64,000 nt of DNA from Roseiarcus sp963776665 (GTDB taxonomy: Bacteria; Pseudomonadota; Alphaproteobacteria; Rhizobiales; Beijerinckiaceae). Position numbers and translations under genes: made by a program. The stretch is from positions 232,579-296,578 of the forward strand of contig CAVZNQ010000017.1 in assembly GCA_963776665.1 (NCBI GenBank). The letters are read 5' to 3'. Of this stretch, positions 51,734 through 61,041 are shown piece by piece (positions within the stretch are counted from its first letter, which is position 1; each line of letters starts with the position of its first letter). Under the pieces are notes generated by a model. That model did no database searches. It saw nothing but the letters and a program-made list of their open reading frames with translations, and was not told the DNA's origin.

Positions 51734-52543
51734 ATGACCAAAGAGCTTGCCGGCAAGGTCGCGTTCGTCACCGGTTCGGGCCGCGGGCTGGGCCGGGCGA
51801 TGGCGGAGAGGCTGGCGGAACTCGGCGCCGACGTCGCCATCCACGACATATCCTGGACAGCGCCGGCCAAATTCGGCGAGGCGCCCGATCTCGGCGCGGT
51901 CGCCAAGGCGATCGCGCGGCACGGCGGCAGGACCGCGGCGGTGATCGGGAACATCGGCGACAAGGCGGCGATCGCGAAGATGAAGGAAGAGATCGAGGCG
52001 AAGCTCGGACGGGTCGATATCTTGGTCAATTGCGCCGGCGGCGACATCGGCGCGGCGGGGGGCAAGCCTGAGCCCAACGACGCGCTCGGCATTCCGCTTG
52101 AGGACATCAGGGCGCTGACAGAAAACAACCTCTACGGCACGGTCCTCGTCTGTCAGGCGTTCGTGCCGCCGATGGTGAAGGCGGGCAGCGGATCGGTGAT
52201 CAACATCGGCTCAGGCGCGGCGCAGTTCGGGGTGGCCAACGGGGTCATCTATGCGGCGGTCAAGGCCGCCGTTATCCACTATACCCGCTGCCTCGCCAAG
52301 GCGTTGCGGACCGAAGGCGTTCGCGTCAACGCGGTGAACCCGGGCGACACCAAGACCGCGCGCTTCCAAGCGACCCGCGTTGTTGACCCGCAGAAAATGG
52401 ATTCGTCGACAAAATCGCTCGTGCGCTACGCGGAACTGGCTGAGATCGCGGATGCGGTCGCGTTTCTCGCTGGGCCGCGCAGCAGGTTCATCCACGGCCA
52501 GGTCCTTCGGGTCGACGGCGGCGAATCGCTGTTTGCCGGCTGA
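51734..52543 (+). CDS. Short-chain dehydrogenase
   Basis: The 269-residue SDR has VTGSGRGLGRAMAERLAELG, NCAGGDIGAAGG, and the catalytic set in NIGSGAAQFGVANGVIYAAV followed by K (Ser, Tyr-x3-Lys). It starts three bases after the isomerase stop. Acts presumably on a later hydroxyl of the same substrate. Confidence 0.8.
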   Translation: MTKELAGKVAFVTGSGRGLGRAMAERLAELGADVAIHDISWTAPAKFGEAPDLGAVAKAIARHGGRTAAVIGNIGDKAAIAKMKEEIEAKLGRVDILVNCAGGDIGAAGGKPEPNDALGIPLEDIRALTENNLYGTVLVCQAFVPPMVKAGSGSVINIGSGAAQFGVANGVIYAAVKAAVIHYTRCLAKALRTEGVRVNAVNPGDTKTARFQATRVVDPQKMDSSTKSLVRYAELAEIADAVAFLAGPRSRFIHGQVLRVDGGESLFAG

Positions 52544-52578
52544 CGAACGGCCAAGAATAGCATCCAGGAGGGCAAGAA

Positions 52579-53328
52579 GTGACGGACGCCAAACGCTTCG
52601 AGGGAATGACCGCCGTGGTGACCGGTGGCGCGTCGGGAATCGGCCTGACGTTCGCCCGCCGGTTCATCGCCGAGGGCGGGCGGGTGACGCTCTGGGACAA
52701 TGATCCCGCGCGGCTGAAGGCGGCGACCGCCGAACTTGGCGACAAGAGCCGGGCCGAGCGCGTCGACGTGGTGGATCCGGCCGACGTCGAGCGCGCGACC
52801 GAGGCGAGCCGCGCGGCGATGGGCCAGATCGACGCGCTCGTCTGCTCGGCCGGCGTGGCGGGGCTCAACGCGCCGGTGATCGACTATCCGATCGACGAAT
52901 GGAAACGGGTGTTCGACATCGACGTCCACGGGCTCTTCTATTGCAACCGCTTTGTCGCCCGCGTGATGAAAGCGCGCGGCTACGGCCGCATCGTCAACAT
53001 CTCCTCGATCGCCGGCAAGGAAGGCAACCCCAACGCGTCGGCCTACAGCGCAGCCAAGGCCGCGGTCATCGGCCTCACCAAGTCGCTCGGCAAGGAGCTC
53101 GTCAAGGATGGCGTCACCGTGAACGCGGTCACTCCGGCGACGATCGACACCCCGATCCTCTCGCAGGCGTCGGCCGCCCACATCGCCTATATGCGCTCGA
53201 AGATTCCCATGGAGCGGTTCGGCACGGTCGAGGAAGCCGCGGCGTTGATCTGCTGGCTGGCGAGCCGCGAGTGCTCGTTCTCAACCGCCGCGGTATTCGA
53301 CCTTTCGGGCGGACGCGCCACTTATTGA
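52579..53328 (+). CDS. Short-chain dehydrogenase, FabG-like
   Basis: A 249-residue SDR starting at GTG 52579, seven bases after AGGAGG. Motifs are VTGGASGIGLTFARRF, CSAGVAGLNAPV, NISSIAGKEGNPNASAYSAA followed by K, and a closing FDLSGGRATY. It is the third dehydrogenase of the operon and most resembles those used for open-chain or acid sugars. Confidence 0.8.
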   Translation: MTDAKRFEGMTAVVTGGASGIGLTFARRFIAEGGRVTLWDNDPARLKAATAELGDKSRAERVDVVDPADVERATEASRAAMGQIDALVCSAGVAGLNAPVIDYPIDEWKRVFDIDVHGLFYCNRFVARVMKARGYGRIVNISSIAGKEGNPNASAYSAAKAAVIGLTKSLGKELVKDGVTVNAVTPATIDTPILSQASAAHIAYMRSKIPMERFGTVEEAAALICWLASRECSFSTAAVFDLSGGRATY

Positions 53329-53335
53329 CGCGCAC

Positions 53336-54367
53336 GTGGGCGCCGACGAGGTGAGCGATCAGGATCACGCGTCCGCACATGACGACGGCCTGATCGAGCC
53401 CCTGCGCCGCATGGGCCTCCTGAAAGCCGGGGAGCGCTCTCGCTTCACGCCGTTGACCGGCGGCGTCTCTTCCGACATCTACCTTGTCGAGGCCGGCGGG
53501 CGGCGCTTCTGCCTGAAGCGCGCCCTGGCGAGGCTCAAGGTCGCAGCCCTTTGGGAGGCGCCGGTCGAACGCAACGCGGCGGAGGCGGCCTGGATGCGCG
53601 CCGTGGCGCGCTGGCTGCCCCGCGCTGTTCCGCGCGTGCTCGGGGAGGACGCGAAGGCGGGCGTATTCGCGATGGACTATCTGGCGCCCGAGGATCATCC
53701 GGTGTGGAAGGCGCAGCTTCTCGCGGGCTGCGTCGAGCCGGGTTTTGCCGCGGCTGTCGGAGAAAACCTCGCCATCATCCATGGCCGGAGCGCGGCCGAC
53801 CCCGACGTTCGGAAAGCGTTCGCCAACGACGGCACGTTCGAGGCGATCCGCATCGAGCCCTACCTCCGTGCGACTGGCCGCGCCCACCCCGCGCTTGCGC
53901 CGCGCTTCGAGGCGCTCGCGCGAACGACGCTTTCGACCAAACGGGCGTTGGTTCATGGCGACGTCAGCCCGAAGAACATTTTGCGCGGCCCGCTCGGGCC
54001 GGTGTTCCTCGACGCCGAATGCGCCTGGTTCGGCGATCCCGCCTTCGATCTGGCTTTCTGTCTGAACCATCTCCTGCTCAAGGGCGCGCGCGACGGCGCG
54101 GACAGGAAGGGCTACGACGCCGCGTTCTCGGCGCTGGCGCGCGCCTACCTCGCCGGAGTCGATTGGGAGAGCGCCGACGGCCTCGAGGCGCGGGCCGCCG
54201 CACTGCTCCCGGCGCTGTTCCTCGCCAGGGTCGACGGCAAGTCGCCGGTCGAGTACCTCACGCTCGAGAGCGAGCGGGCGGCCGTGCGCCGCGCCGCCGC
54301 GCCGCTGATCGCAGACCCGCCGCATCGCCTGAAGGACGTGGCCGACGCATGGATCCGCGCCCGATGA
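53336..54367 (+). CDS. Aminoglycoside-phosphotransferase-fold small-molecule kinase
   Basis: The 343-residue protein has the APH/choline-kinase-like fold: an N-lobe with GGVSSDIYLVEAGGRRFCLK, the catalytic loop LVHGDVSPKNIL (His-Gly-Asp) and the metal segment VFLDAECAWFGDPAFDLAF. This fold phosphorylates small hydroxyl compounds such as methylthioribose, homoserine and aminoglycosides. In this operon it probably phosphorylates the sugar-derived intermediate that the enolase-like enzyme then uses. It begins at GTG 53336; a GTG at 53351 is an alternative. Confidence 0.75.
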   Translation: MGADEVSDQDHASAHDDGLIEPLRRMGLLKAGERSRFTPLTGGVSSDIYLVEAGGRRFCLKRALARLKVAALWEAPVERNAAEAAWMRAVARWLPRAVPRVLGEDAKAGVFAMDYLAPEDHPVWKAQLLAGCVEPGFAAAVGENLAIIHGRSAADPDVRKAFANDGTFEAIRIEPYLRATGRAHPALAPRFEALARTTLSTKRALVHGDVSPKNILRGPLGPVFLDAECAWFGDPAFDLAFCLNHLLLKGARDGADRKGYDAAFSALARAYLAGVDWESADGLEARAAALLPALFLARVDGKSPVEYLTLESERAAVRRAAAPLIADPPHRLKDVADAWIRAR

Positions 54368-55692
54368 GCGAACCCCTCATCCGATCCCTTGTTGCGCGGC
54401 GAATCTGGGACTCGCGCGGCCGTCCGACCGTCGAGGCGGAAGTCGCGTTGAGCGATGGCGCGGTAGGCCGGGGAATTGCTCCCGCCGGCGCTTCACGCGG
54501 TGTCCACGAGGCGATCGACAAGCGCGATGGCGGAGAACGTCTCGGCGGCCTCGACGTGCAGGATGCGCTCGAAGGGATGCGAACGGAAATCGCCCCCGCG
54601 CTCGCCGGCCTCGACCCGTTTGATCAGGAGAGGGTCGACGCGAGGCTCATCGAGCTCGACGGTACGCCGAACAAAGCAAGACTCGGCGGAAACGCGCTGA
54701 CCGCGGTGTCGCTGGCGGTGCTCCACGCCGCCGCCGCGAGCCGCGGTCTGCCGCTGTGGCGTTATTGCCTTGGCGACGCGCCGGCGATCATTCCGCTCCC
54801 GGAGATCCAGATCTTCGGCGGCGGCGCCCACGCCGGCCGTCGGACCGACGTCCAGGACTTCATGGTCATGGCCCCGCGCGCTACGACCTTCGCCGAGGCG
54901 CTGGCGGTCACGGCGGACGTCTATCACGCCGCGGGAGCGCTCATGGCCGAACGCGGCCTCCTGCAAGGCGTTGCCGATGAGGGCGGCTGGTGGCCGGCCT
55001 TCTCGACCAACGAGGAGGCGCTCGAAATGCTGATGCGGGCGATCGAGCGCGCCGGACTCGCTCCCGGAACCGACGTCGGAATATCCCTCGACGTCGCCGC
55101 GTCGGAATTCGGCCGCGGCGGCCGCTATCTTCTCGGTCTTGAGAAGCGCGAGCTCGACCGCGACGCCATGGCTGAGATGCTTCTCGGCTGGTGCGCCCGC
55201 TATCCAATCCTCTCGATCGAGGACCCGTTCGCCGAGGACGATGATCTTGGGTTCGAGCAATTCACCGCCGCCGTCGGCGACCGCATTCAGGTGATCGGCG
55301 ACGACTATCTCGTCACGAGTTCAAGCCGTGTGCGCGAGGCGGCGCGCCGAGGCAGCGCCAATGCGGTTCTCATCAAGGTCAATCAGGCGGGCACGGTTAG
55401 CGCAGCGAAAGCTGCGCTCGACGAGGCGCGCCGTTTCGGCTGGGGCACGATCGTCTCTGCGCGTTCGGGCGAGACGGAGGATACCTCTATCGTTCATCTG
55501 GCGATTGGCTGGGGGGCCGGCCAACTGAAGGTCGGCTCGTTCGCGCGCTCCGAACGGATGGCGAAATGGAACGAGGCGCTCCGGATCGAGGAGGCGCTCG
55601 GTCCGGCGGCGCGCTTTGCCGGACTCGATGAGACGCCGATGCGCCGCCGAGCGCTGAAGCCGGCGGGGCCGGCGTCCGGAGGCCACGAATGA
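54364..55692 (+). CDS. Enolase-family protein with altered active site
   Basis: A 442-residue homologue of phosphopyruvate hydratase. Retained residues include His156, Glu206 (ADEGGWW), the metal ligands Asp243, Glu286 and Asp313, and Lys338 and Lys389. Three positions that are nearly invariant in true enolase differ: the Ser of the SGAS loop is Ala41 (PAGASRG), the Glu of IQEFM is Asp165 (VQDFM), and the His of VSHRSGETED is Ala366 (VSARSGETED). It is in a sugar operon with 4-bp overlaps to the kinase and esterase genes, so it is probably not the glycolytic enolase but a dehydratase of a related phosphorylated acid. That function is inference. Confidence 0.8.
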   Translation: MSEPLIRSLVARRIWDSRGRPTVEAEVALSDGAVGRGIAPAGASRGVHEAIDKRDGGERLGGLDVQDALEGMRTEIAPALAGLDPFDQERVDARLIELDGTPNKARLGGNALTAVSLAVLHAAAASRGLPLWRYCLGDAPAIIPLPEIQIFGGGAHAGRRTDVQDFMVMAPRATTFAEALAVTADVYHAAGALMAERGLLQGVADEGGWWPAFSTNEEALEMLMRAIERAGLAPGTDVGISLDVAASEFGRGGRYLLGLEKRELDRDAMAEMLLGWCARYPILSIEDPFAEDDDLGFEQFTAAVGDRIQVIGDDYLVTSSSRVREAARRGSANAVLIKVNQAGTVSAAKAALDEARRFGWGTIVSARSGETEDTSIVHLAIGWGAGQLKVGSFARSERMAKWNEALRIEEALGPAARFAGLDETPMRRRALKPAGPASGGHE

Positions 55693-57203
55693 CGGCGACG
55701 AGTCTTTCGACCGAAGGCGGCGCGCTGGCCGTTCCGGAGCCGGACGCCGACGGCGTTCGCGTCTACAAGGGCATTCCCTACGCCGCGCCGCCGCTCGGGC
55801 CGTTGCGCTGGAGACCGCCCGAGCCGGCTCCGGGATGGACCGGGGTGCGGCCGTCGAACGCGTTCGGGCCGAACGCGCTCCAGGGCGTCGTTTGGGGCGA
55901 CATCGACCCCTACGCGGTCGGCGTCTCCGAGGATTGCCTTTATCTCAATGTCTGGACGCCCGCTGCGCCTGGCGAGGGCGCCCGATTGTCGACGATGGTC
56001 TGGATTCACGGCGGCGGGTTTGTCGCCGGCTCCGGGGCGGAGCCGCGCTATGACGGCGCACGTCTCGCGGCGCGCGGAATCATCGTCGTCACGCTCAACC
56101 ATCGACTGAATGCGCTTGGCTTTCTCGCCCATCCCGAGCTGACGGCGGAATCGGAGCATCGCGCCTCCGGCAACTACGGCCTGCTCGACCTTGTCGCGGC
56201 GCTCGGATGGGTCAAGCGCAATATCGCCGCATTCGGCGGCGATCCGCGCAAGGTCACGATCGCCGGCGAATCAGCCGGCTCGGAAGCCGCAAGCGTCCTG
56301 ATGGCGTCGCCGCTCGCCAAGGGGCTGTTCGCGCGCGTCATCGGCGAGAGCGCGGCCGTTTTTCCTTCGCCGACGCGCGCCCCGCCGCCGCTGGAGAAAG
56401 CCGAGGCCATCGGCGTCGAGTTCATGCACCGGGTCGGGGCGCGGACGCTGGCCGAGCTGCGCGCCGCCCCAGCTGAGGCGATCCTCGCCGCCGCGCCCGG
56501 GGTCGGCTTCCGTCCGATCGTCGACGGATGGTTTCTGCCGCGTCCGCCGGTCGAAATCTTCGCCGCCTATGAGCAAAGCGATGTGCCCCTGATGGCGGGG
56601 TGGAACAAGGACGAGGGCTTCAATTTTACCCTGATGCAGGGCCGCGACGCGAAGCGGCCCTATGCCGATCTGGCCCGCGAGATATTTCACCAGAGGACGG
56701 CGGAGGCGCTGCGGCATTACCCGGGCGGCTCGCCGAAGGCCGACGTCGCCGCGGCGGACGCGCTCGGGGGCGACCTCGCGATCATCCACCCGACCTGGGC
56801 CTGGATCGAAGCGCAGAAGGCGACCGGCCAGTCCGACATCTTCCGCTTTCGCTTCGACCGCGCGCCGTTGATGCCACAAGGCGCGTTCGGCGAGCGCGAC
56901 AGCCGCGACGCCGGCGCCTTCCATGCCGGCGAAATCGCCTATGTGTTCGACAATCTGCACGTCTTTCCGTGGCTGCTCGACGACGCAGACCGGGCGCTGG
57001 CGAGGCTGGCGTCAAGTTACTGGATCAATTTCGTCAGAAGCGGAGACCCCAACGGCCCGGGCCTACCTCGCTGGCCGTCCTTCCGCAGCTCCGGCGGGCC
57101 AGTGATGATGCTGGACACGCCCGCCAAAGCGCGGCCGGAGGAATGGCGGGAGCGCCACCTGTTTCTGAAACGAGTGGTGGACGAGGACGGAGACAAGGGT
57201 TGA
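55689..57203 (+). CDS. Carboxylesterase, type B
   Basis: A 504-residue alpha/beta hydrolase of the cholinesterase/carboxylesterase family. The front is VRVYKGIPYAAPPLGPLRWR, the oxyanion loop WIHGGGFVAGSG, and the nucleophile is the Ser in TIAGESAGS; the acid/base partners fall in NKDEGFNF and GAFHAGEIAYVF. No signal peptide is visible, so it is cytoplasmic. Last gene of the sugar operon (4-bp overlap). It may remove an acyl or lactone group from the imported compound. Confidence 0.85.
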   Translation: MTATSLSTEGGALAVPEPDADGVRVYKGIPYAAPPLGPLRWRPPEPAPGWTGVRPSNAFGPNALQGVVWGDIDPYAVGVSEDCLYLNVWTPAAPGEGARLSTMVWIHGGGFVAGSGAEPRYDGARLAARGIIVVTLNHRLNALGFLAHPELTAESEHRASGNYGLLDLVAALGWVKRNIAAFGGDPRKVTIAGESAGSEAASVLMASPLAKGLFARVIGESAAVFPSPTRAPPPLEKAEAIGVEFMHRVGARTLAELRAAPAEAILAAAPGVGFRPIVDGWFLPRPPVEIFAAYEQSDVPLMAGWNKDEGFNFTLMQGRDAKRPYADLAREIFHQRTAEALRHYPGGSPKADVAAADALGGDLAIIHPTWAWIEAQKATGQSDIFRFRFDRAPLMPQGAFGERDSRDAGAFHAGEIAYVFDNLHVFPWLLDDADRALARLASSYWINFVRSGDPNGPGLPRWPSFRSSGGPVMMLDTPAKARPEEWRERHLFLKRVVDEDGDKG

Positions 57204-57268
57204 AGGAAGGAGAGCGACGTGACCGAGGCCCGACCCTCGCCATGGAGCTCGCAGCGGGAGGAAACGCG

Positions 57269-58828
57269 ATGGGCAAGCGACGCGCTCAGAAGCCGGAGGC
57301 GGCGCCGCGGCCGCTCCAGCTCGATCCCAGGCGCGCCACGCGGACCGATCGTCCGCCCTACGCAATTGTCGACATTGGCTCGAACTCGGTCCGGCTCCTG
57401 GTCTATGACCAGCTCGGCCGGGCGCCAATGCCTCGCTTCAATGAAAAGTCCCTCCTGCGCCTCGCAGACGGACTGGCCGAGACCGGCCTCATCTCCCCCG
57501 ACGGCTTTCGGCGCGCCGTCCAGGCCGTCGGACGGTTTCGCGCCATCGCCGACGCCATGGGCGTCAGCCGAATCGACGCCGTGGCGACCGAAGCCATGCG
57601 TCGCGCCGCCAACGGCCCGAAGCTCGCCGCGGCGATCGAGGCGGAATGCGGTCTCAAGGTTCGAATCCTCAAGGGCGCCGAAGAAGCGCGGTTCTCGACT
57701 CTGGGCGTGATCTCGGGATTCTTCCGGCCGGTCGGAGCTGTCGGCGACATGGGCGGCGGCAGCCTCGAAGTCGCGGAAGCGATCGACGACCATGTGGGAG
57801 AGCGCTGGGTCAGTCTTCCGCTGGGCGCCCTGCCGGTCGAGGCCATGCTGCGGAGCGGCCTTTCGGCGGCCAAGCGCCAGATCGACGAGATTCTGCGCCG
57901 AAACCTGCCGCGGGAGCTCACGAGTCCGGTGTTCTACCCGGTCGGGGGCGGCTGGCGGACGCTCGCCAAAGCACACATGGAGGCGGTCGGCGCGCCAGTC
58001 AGAGTTGTCCACGGCTATACGATCGGCGCCGTCGAGGCGCGCGAATTCGCCCGCGCCTTGTCGCGGCTTTCAGCGGCGAAGCTGGCGGCGACCCCAGGCG
58101 TAACGGAACGGCGGGCGCGGACGCTGCCGGCCGCCGCATTGGCGCTCGACCGTCTCCTGAAACATCTCGCGCCCGAACGGGTCGTCTTTTCCGCGCTCGG
58201 CCTGCGCGAGGGATTTCTCTATTCCCAGCTCAGCCGGAAAGAACAATATCTCGATCCGCTGGTCGAGGGCGCGCAGCTCATCGGTTTGCCGCTCGCGCGG
58301 GTGCCCGATTTCGCGCGCGAACTCGTGTCGTGGACCGCCAACCTCGCGACCGGCGAAACCGCGGCGGAGAAGCGGCTCCGCGTCGCAATCTGCGCCCTCT
58401 CCGACATCGCCTGGCGCGACGCGCCAGAGCTTCGGGCGGAAGAGAGTTTTCGCCGACTCGTGCAGTTTCCGTTCATTGGCGTCACCCACCCGGAAAGAGT
58501 GTTCGTCGCCGCCGCCATTCACGCCCGTTACGCCGGGCGGCCGGATGCGGAATGGCTCAGCCCCGCCATCCGGCTGCTCTCGCCGGCCGAGCGCCGCCGG
58601 GCGCAAATTCTTGGCCGCGCCATTCTGCTCGCCTACCGCTTTTCCGGCGGGGTCCCGGCGGTGCTGGAGGGTGCGCGACTACGCGTGGATCTGAATAGCG
58701 TCCGGCTGGAAGTCGCCGCCGCAGCGCGCGCCCCCGACAGCGAAGTGGTGAGCGATCGGCTGAGGCTGCTCGCCAACGCCATCGGCGTAAAGCGCAGCGA
58801 GGTCGTCGACATCGACGAGACGCAATAG
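57269..58828 (+). CDS. ppx: Ppx/GppA-family exopolyphosphatase
   Basis: The 519-residue protein has the ASKHA-type phosphate-binding core: AIVDIGSNSVRLLVYDQL near residue 31, AVATEAMRRAANG, and VGDMGGGSLEVAEA near 155, followed by a helical HD-like C-terminal domain. It hydrolyses polyphosphate or pppGpp from the end. GGAGG lies seven bases before ATG 57269. It follows the esterase by 66 bp but is a housekeeping gene rather than part of the sugar pathway. Confidence 0.88.
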   Translation: MGKRRAQKPEAAPRPLQLDPRRATRTDRPPYAIVDIGSNSVRLLVYDQLGRAPMPRFNEKSLLRLADGLAETGLISPDGFRRAVQAVGRFRAIADAMGVSRIDAVATEAMRRAANGPKLAAAIEAECGLKVRILKGAEEARFSTLGVISGFFRPVGAVGDMGGGSLEVAEAIDDHVGERWVSLPLGALPVEAMLRSGLSAAKRQIDEILRRNLPRELTSPVFYPVGGGWRTLAKAHMEAVGAPVRVVHGYTIGAVEAREFARALSRLSAAKLAATPGVTERRARTLPAAALALDRLLKHLAPERVVFSALGLREGFLYSQLSRKEQYLDPLVEGAQLIGLPLARVPDFARELVSWTANLATGETAAEKRLRVAICALSDIAWRDAPELRAEESFRRLVQFPFIGVTHPERVFVAAAIHARYAGRPDAEWLSPAIRLLSPAERRRAQILGRAILLAYRFSGGVPAVLEGARLRVDLNSVRLEVAAAARAPDSEVVSDRLRLLANAIGVKRSEVVDIDETQ

Positions 58829-58851
58829 TCGACCGATGTCGACTCGACGCT

Positions 58852-59493
58852 CTACCCGGCCGGCGCGGATTGCGGCATCGAGTTCGCCGCGAGAACCGGC
58901 TCGACACGCATCAGCCGCACTGCAGCCCTGACGTCCGGATTGGCCAAAGCATCCTGAGCGTAGTCCTGGAGGCGCAACAGCGAGAGACGCCCCCCGCCCC
59001 CGGCGCCGGCCGAACCCCAATCGTCAAACATCAGGAATTTGAGATCGGTTACGCCCCCGGGTTCCTTCACCCACAGGGCCGACGCAATCTCGATTGCGTC
59101 GCCGAACGACAGGGTCCGCGGCTTTTCGTCCGCCTCGCGGACCTCGGCGGGCCTTTGCCATTTTGCGTCGCGGAGCCGAGCCACGCGCAGCATGGCGTTC
59201 GGATCAGGCGTCACTAGCGTCGCCAGCGAGCGGATATACCGCGTCAAGTCCTCCAGCGTCCTGAAACGTCCGGGAACGAACATCGAGGGAAGGAGCTGCG
59301 CGAACAGGATGCTGCTCACCCACACGCGGCGCTTCGCCACCGCGGCCTGGGTCAGAATCGTCTCGATATAGCGCTCGGCTTCGCCTGAACTCCCGCTCGC
59401 GTGGCGCAGAAAGACGTTCGTGTGGAGGAAGTGACTATCGCGATCGGGTTGACCCGAGCGCGCCTCCATGTGGGCAAACGGAAGTGTATGCAT
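58852..59493 (-). CDS. PIN-like domain protein
   Basis: The 213-residue product has features of a PIN ribonuclease fold: FLHTNVFLRHA near residue 26 (the usual first Asp of LDTNV is His here), VWVSSILFAQLLPSMF, the late acidic helix LSFGDAIEIASALWV and FLMFDDW. PIN proteins cut RNA, often as toxins. No antitoxin-like small gene is next to it, and the His at the first acidic position makes activity doubtful. The start is uncertain (ATG 59493 or a later one). Confidence 0.5.
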   Translation of the reverse strand: MHTLPFAHMEARSGQPDRDSHFLHTNVFLRHASGSSGEAERYIETILTQAAVAKRRVWVSSILFAQLLPSMFVPGRFRTLEDLTRYIRSLATLVTPDPNAMLRVARLRDAKWQRPAEVREADEKPRTLSFGDAIEIASALWVKEPGGVTDLKFLMFDDWGSAGAGGGGRLSLLRLQDYAQDALANPDVRAAVRLMRVEPVLAANSMPQSAPAG

Positions 59494-59757
59494 CTCGGCT
59501 TCAAATTTTACTTGCGCCGGGCCAGCGCGGGCGAGCGAACCTCGACACAACGCTGTGGCGGCGATCATCCTGATAGCCGCCAATTTTCAGCCGTTTCCTA
59601 CCAATTTCAGGTCGACGCGCCATTTGTTGAAATGACGATGAACTGGAGGTGAATTGGAATTGGACTGACGTTGCGTCGTCGGACTTCCGGCTTCGCCTTG
59701 CCACGCCCTTGGGCGCGTCGCAGGATGCCGCGCTGAGGCGCATAGGGGGCGCGGACA

Positions 59758-60805
59758 GTGACTATTGGCGCGACACGGCAGGCGCTGCCGACGGCGACCG
59801 GGTTCGCGGTCAAGTGCGCGATTTCGGCTCTACGACAGAGCGGGGCGGACCCGGGGCCCTTGCTGCGTCGGGCCGGTCTTGCCGAAGGCGACCCGGGCGC
59901 TTACCAGCGGCGCGTGTCGGCGGCGGCGCAGGGCGCGTTTCTCGAATACGCCGCGCTCGCGCTGAACGACCCCATGTTCGGACTCCACCTCGCCGAGAAG
60001 TCGAACCCGCGTGAGATCGGCCTCTTGTTCTACGCCATGTCCGCGGCTGAAAATGTGAGCGAGGCGCTCACGCTGCTGGTGCGTTACTGTCGTATTGTCA
60101 ATGAGAGCGTGCGCCTAAGATTGGCGCCGCAGCCGGACGGGATATTCGTCGAGACCAGCTTTTCCGGCATTGCGCGGCATCGAATCAAACAAAATATAGA
60201 GTTCGAATTCGCTGCGCTGATCAAGGCGATCCGCGAAATCACCGGCCTCAACGCGTGCCCGACCCTCGTCGCCTGCGCGCATGGGAGGACGACGGACGTG
60301 AAGGAATTCGAACGCTTCTGCGGCTGTCCGGTGGAGTTCGCGGCGTCCTCGGACCGGATCGGGTTCTCGAACGAAACCCTCGCGCTCCCGCTCGTCACCG
60401 AAGATCCTCATCTCCTGGAGACGTTGCGGCCTTTCTGCGAGGAGGCTGCGCGGGCGCGCAACACGGCCCAAGGGACCATGCGGGCCGCGGTTGAGAACGA
60501 GGTTCAGCGATTGCTGCCGCACGGCCGCGCTCGGGCCGATCTCGTCGCCAAGGCGCTGGCGGTCAGCCCGAGGACGCTTGCGCGGAGGCTCGCCGAGGAA
60601 GGCACGAATTTCGCCGAGGTTGTCGACGGCCTGCGGCGTAGCCTCGCCGCCCAATACCTCCACGAGTTCGAGCTTCACCCTGGCGCAGATCGGATGGCTT
60701 CTGGGCTATCAAGGCGCGACTTCGTTCCATCACGCCTTCAGGCGCTGGACCGGCCATTCGCCCTCCCTCGCCCGCAGCGAGAAGCGGCTTCTCGCGCCCG
60801 GATAG
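59758..60805 (+). pseudogene. AraC-family regulator, frameshifted in the HTH domain
   Basis: Residues 1-200 form an Arabinose_bd-type AraC N-terminal domain (MSAAENVSEALTLLVRYCRI, FERFCGCPVEFAASSDRIGF). The HTH begins normally (ALAVSPRTLARRLAEEGTNF) and then leaves the family at LHEFELH. Removing one C from CCC at 60678-60680 gives ELHLAQIGWLLGYQGATSF and HHAFRRWTGHSP, the canonical second helix and end, with a stop at 60805. Regulators of this type often control lipid or aromatic catabolism. Either decayed or an assembly error. Confidence 0.8.
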
Positions 60806-60980
60806 CGCCGAACGTCGCGGAAGGCGGCCGTGGCGAAAAAAGGCAAAAACTTGGCCGCGCCAAGCAGGACGCCCGCGCCTCAACCGTCTATCGACGCCGC
60901 GGCCAGCCGCGCCTGCCCGGAAGTAAGCGTTGGGGGGCTACGCGATAATGCTGTTGCAAAAATCACGCTGGCATCGCCTA

Positions 60981-61015
60981 AGCCCCGCTCAGAGCAACCC
61001 CCCTCTGGCGGGGCT
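60981..61015. terminator. Hairpin between the AraC gene and the exported-protein gene
   Basis: AGCCCCGC (60981-60988) pairs with GCGGGGCT (61008-61015), and CAGAG/CTCTG extend the stem inside. It lies between convergent genes and is followed by TTCTCTTT on the plus strand, so it probably ends transcription from the left. Confidence 0.6.
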
Positions 61016-61041
61016 TCTCTTTCATTCGGGCACGACGACTC

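Noticed and set aside
53551..54363. Apparent N-terminal extension of the enolase-like gene
   Set aside because: It is the kinase gene read in another frame; the ATG at 54364 overlaps the kinase stop and starts the conserved sequence.
56600..57268. Apparent 220-residue extension of Ppx
   Set aside because: It lies inside the carboxylesterase gene; the ATG at 57269 has GGAGG and starts the family.
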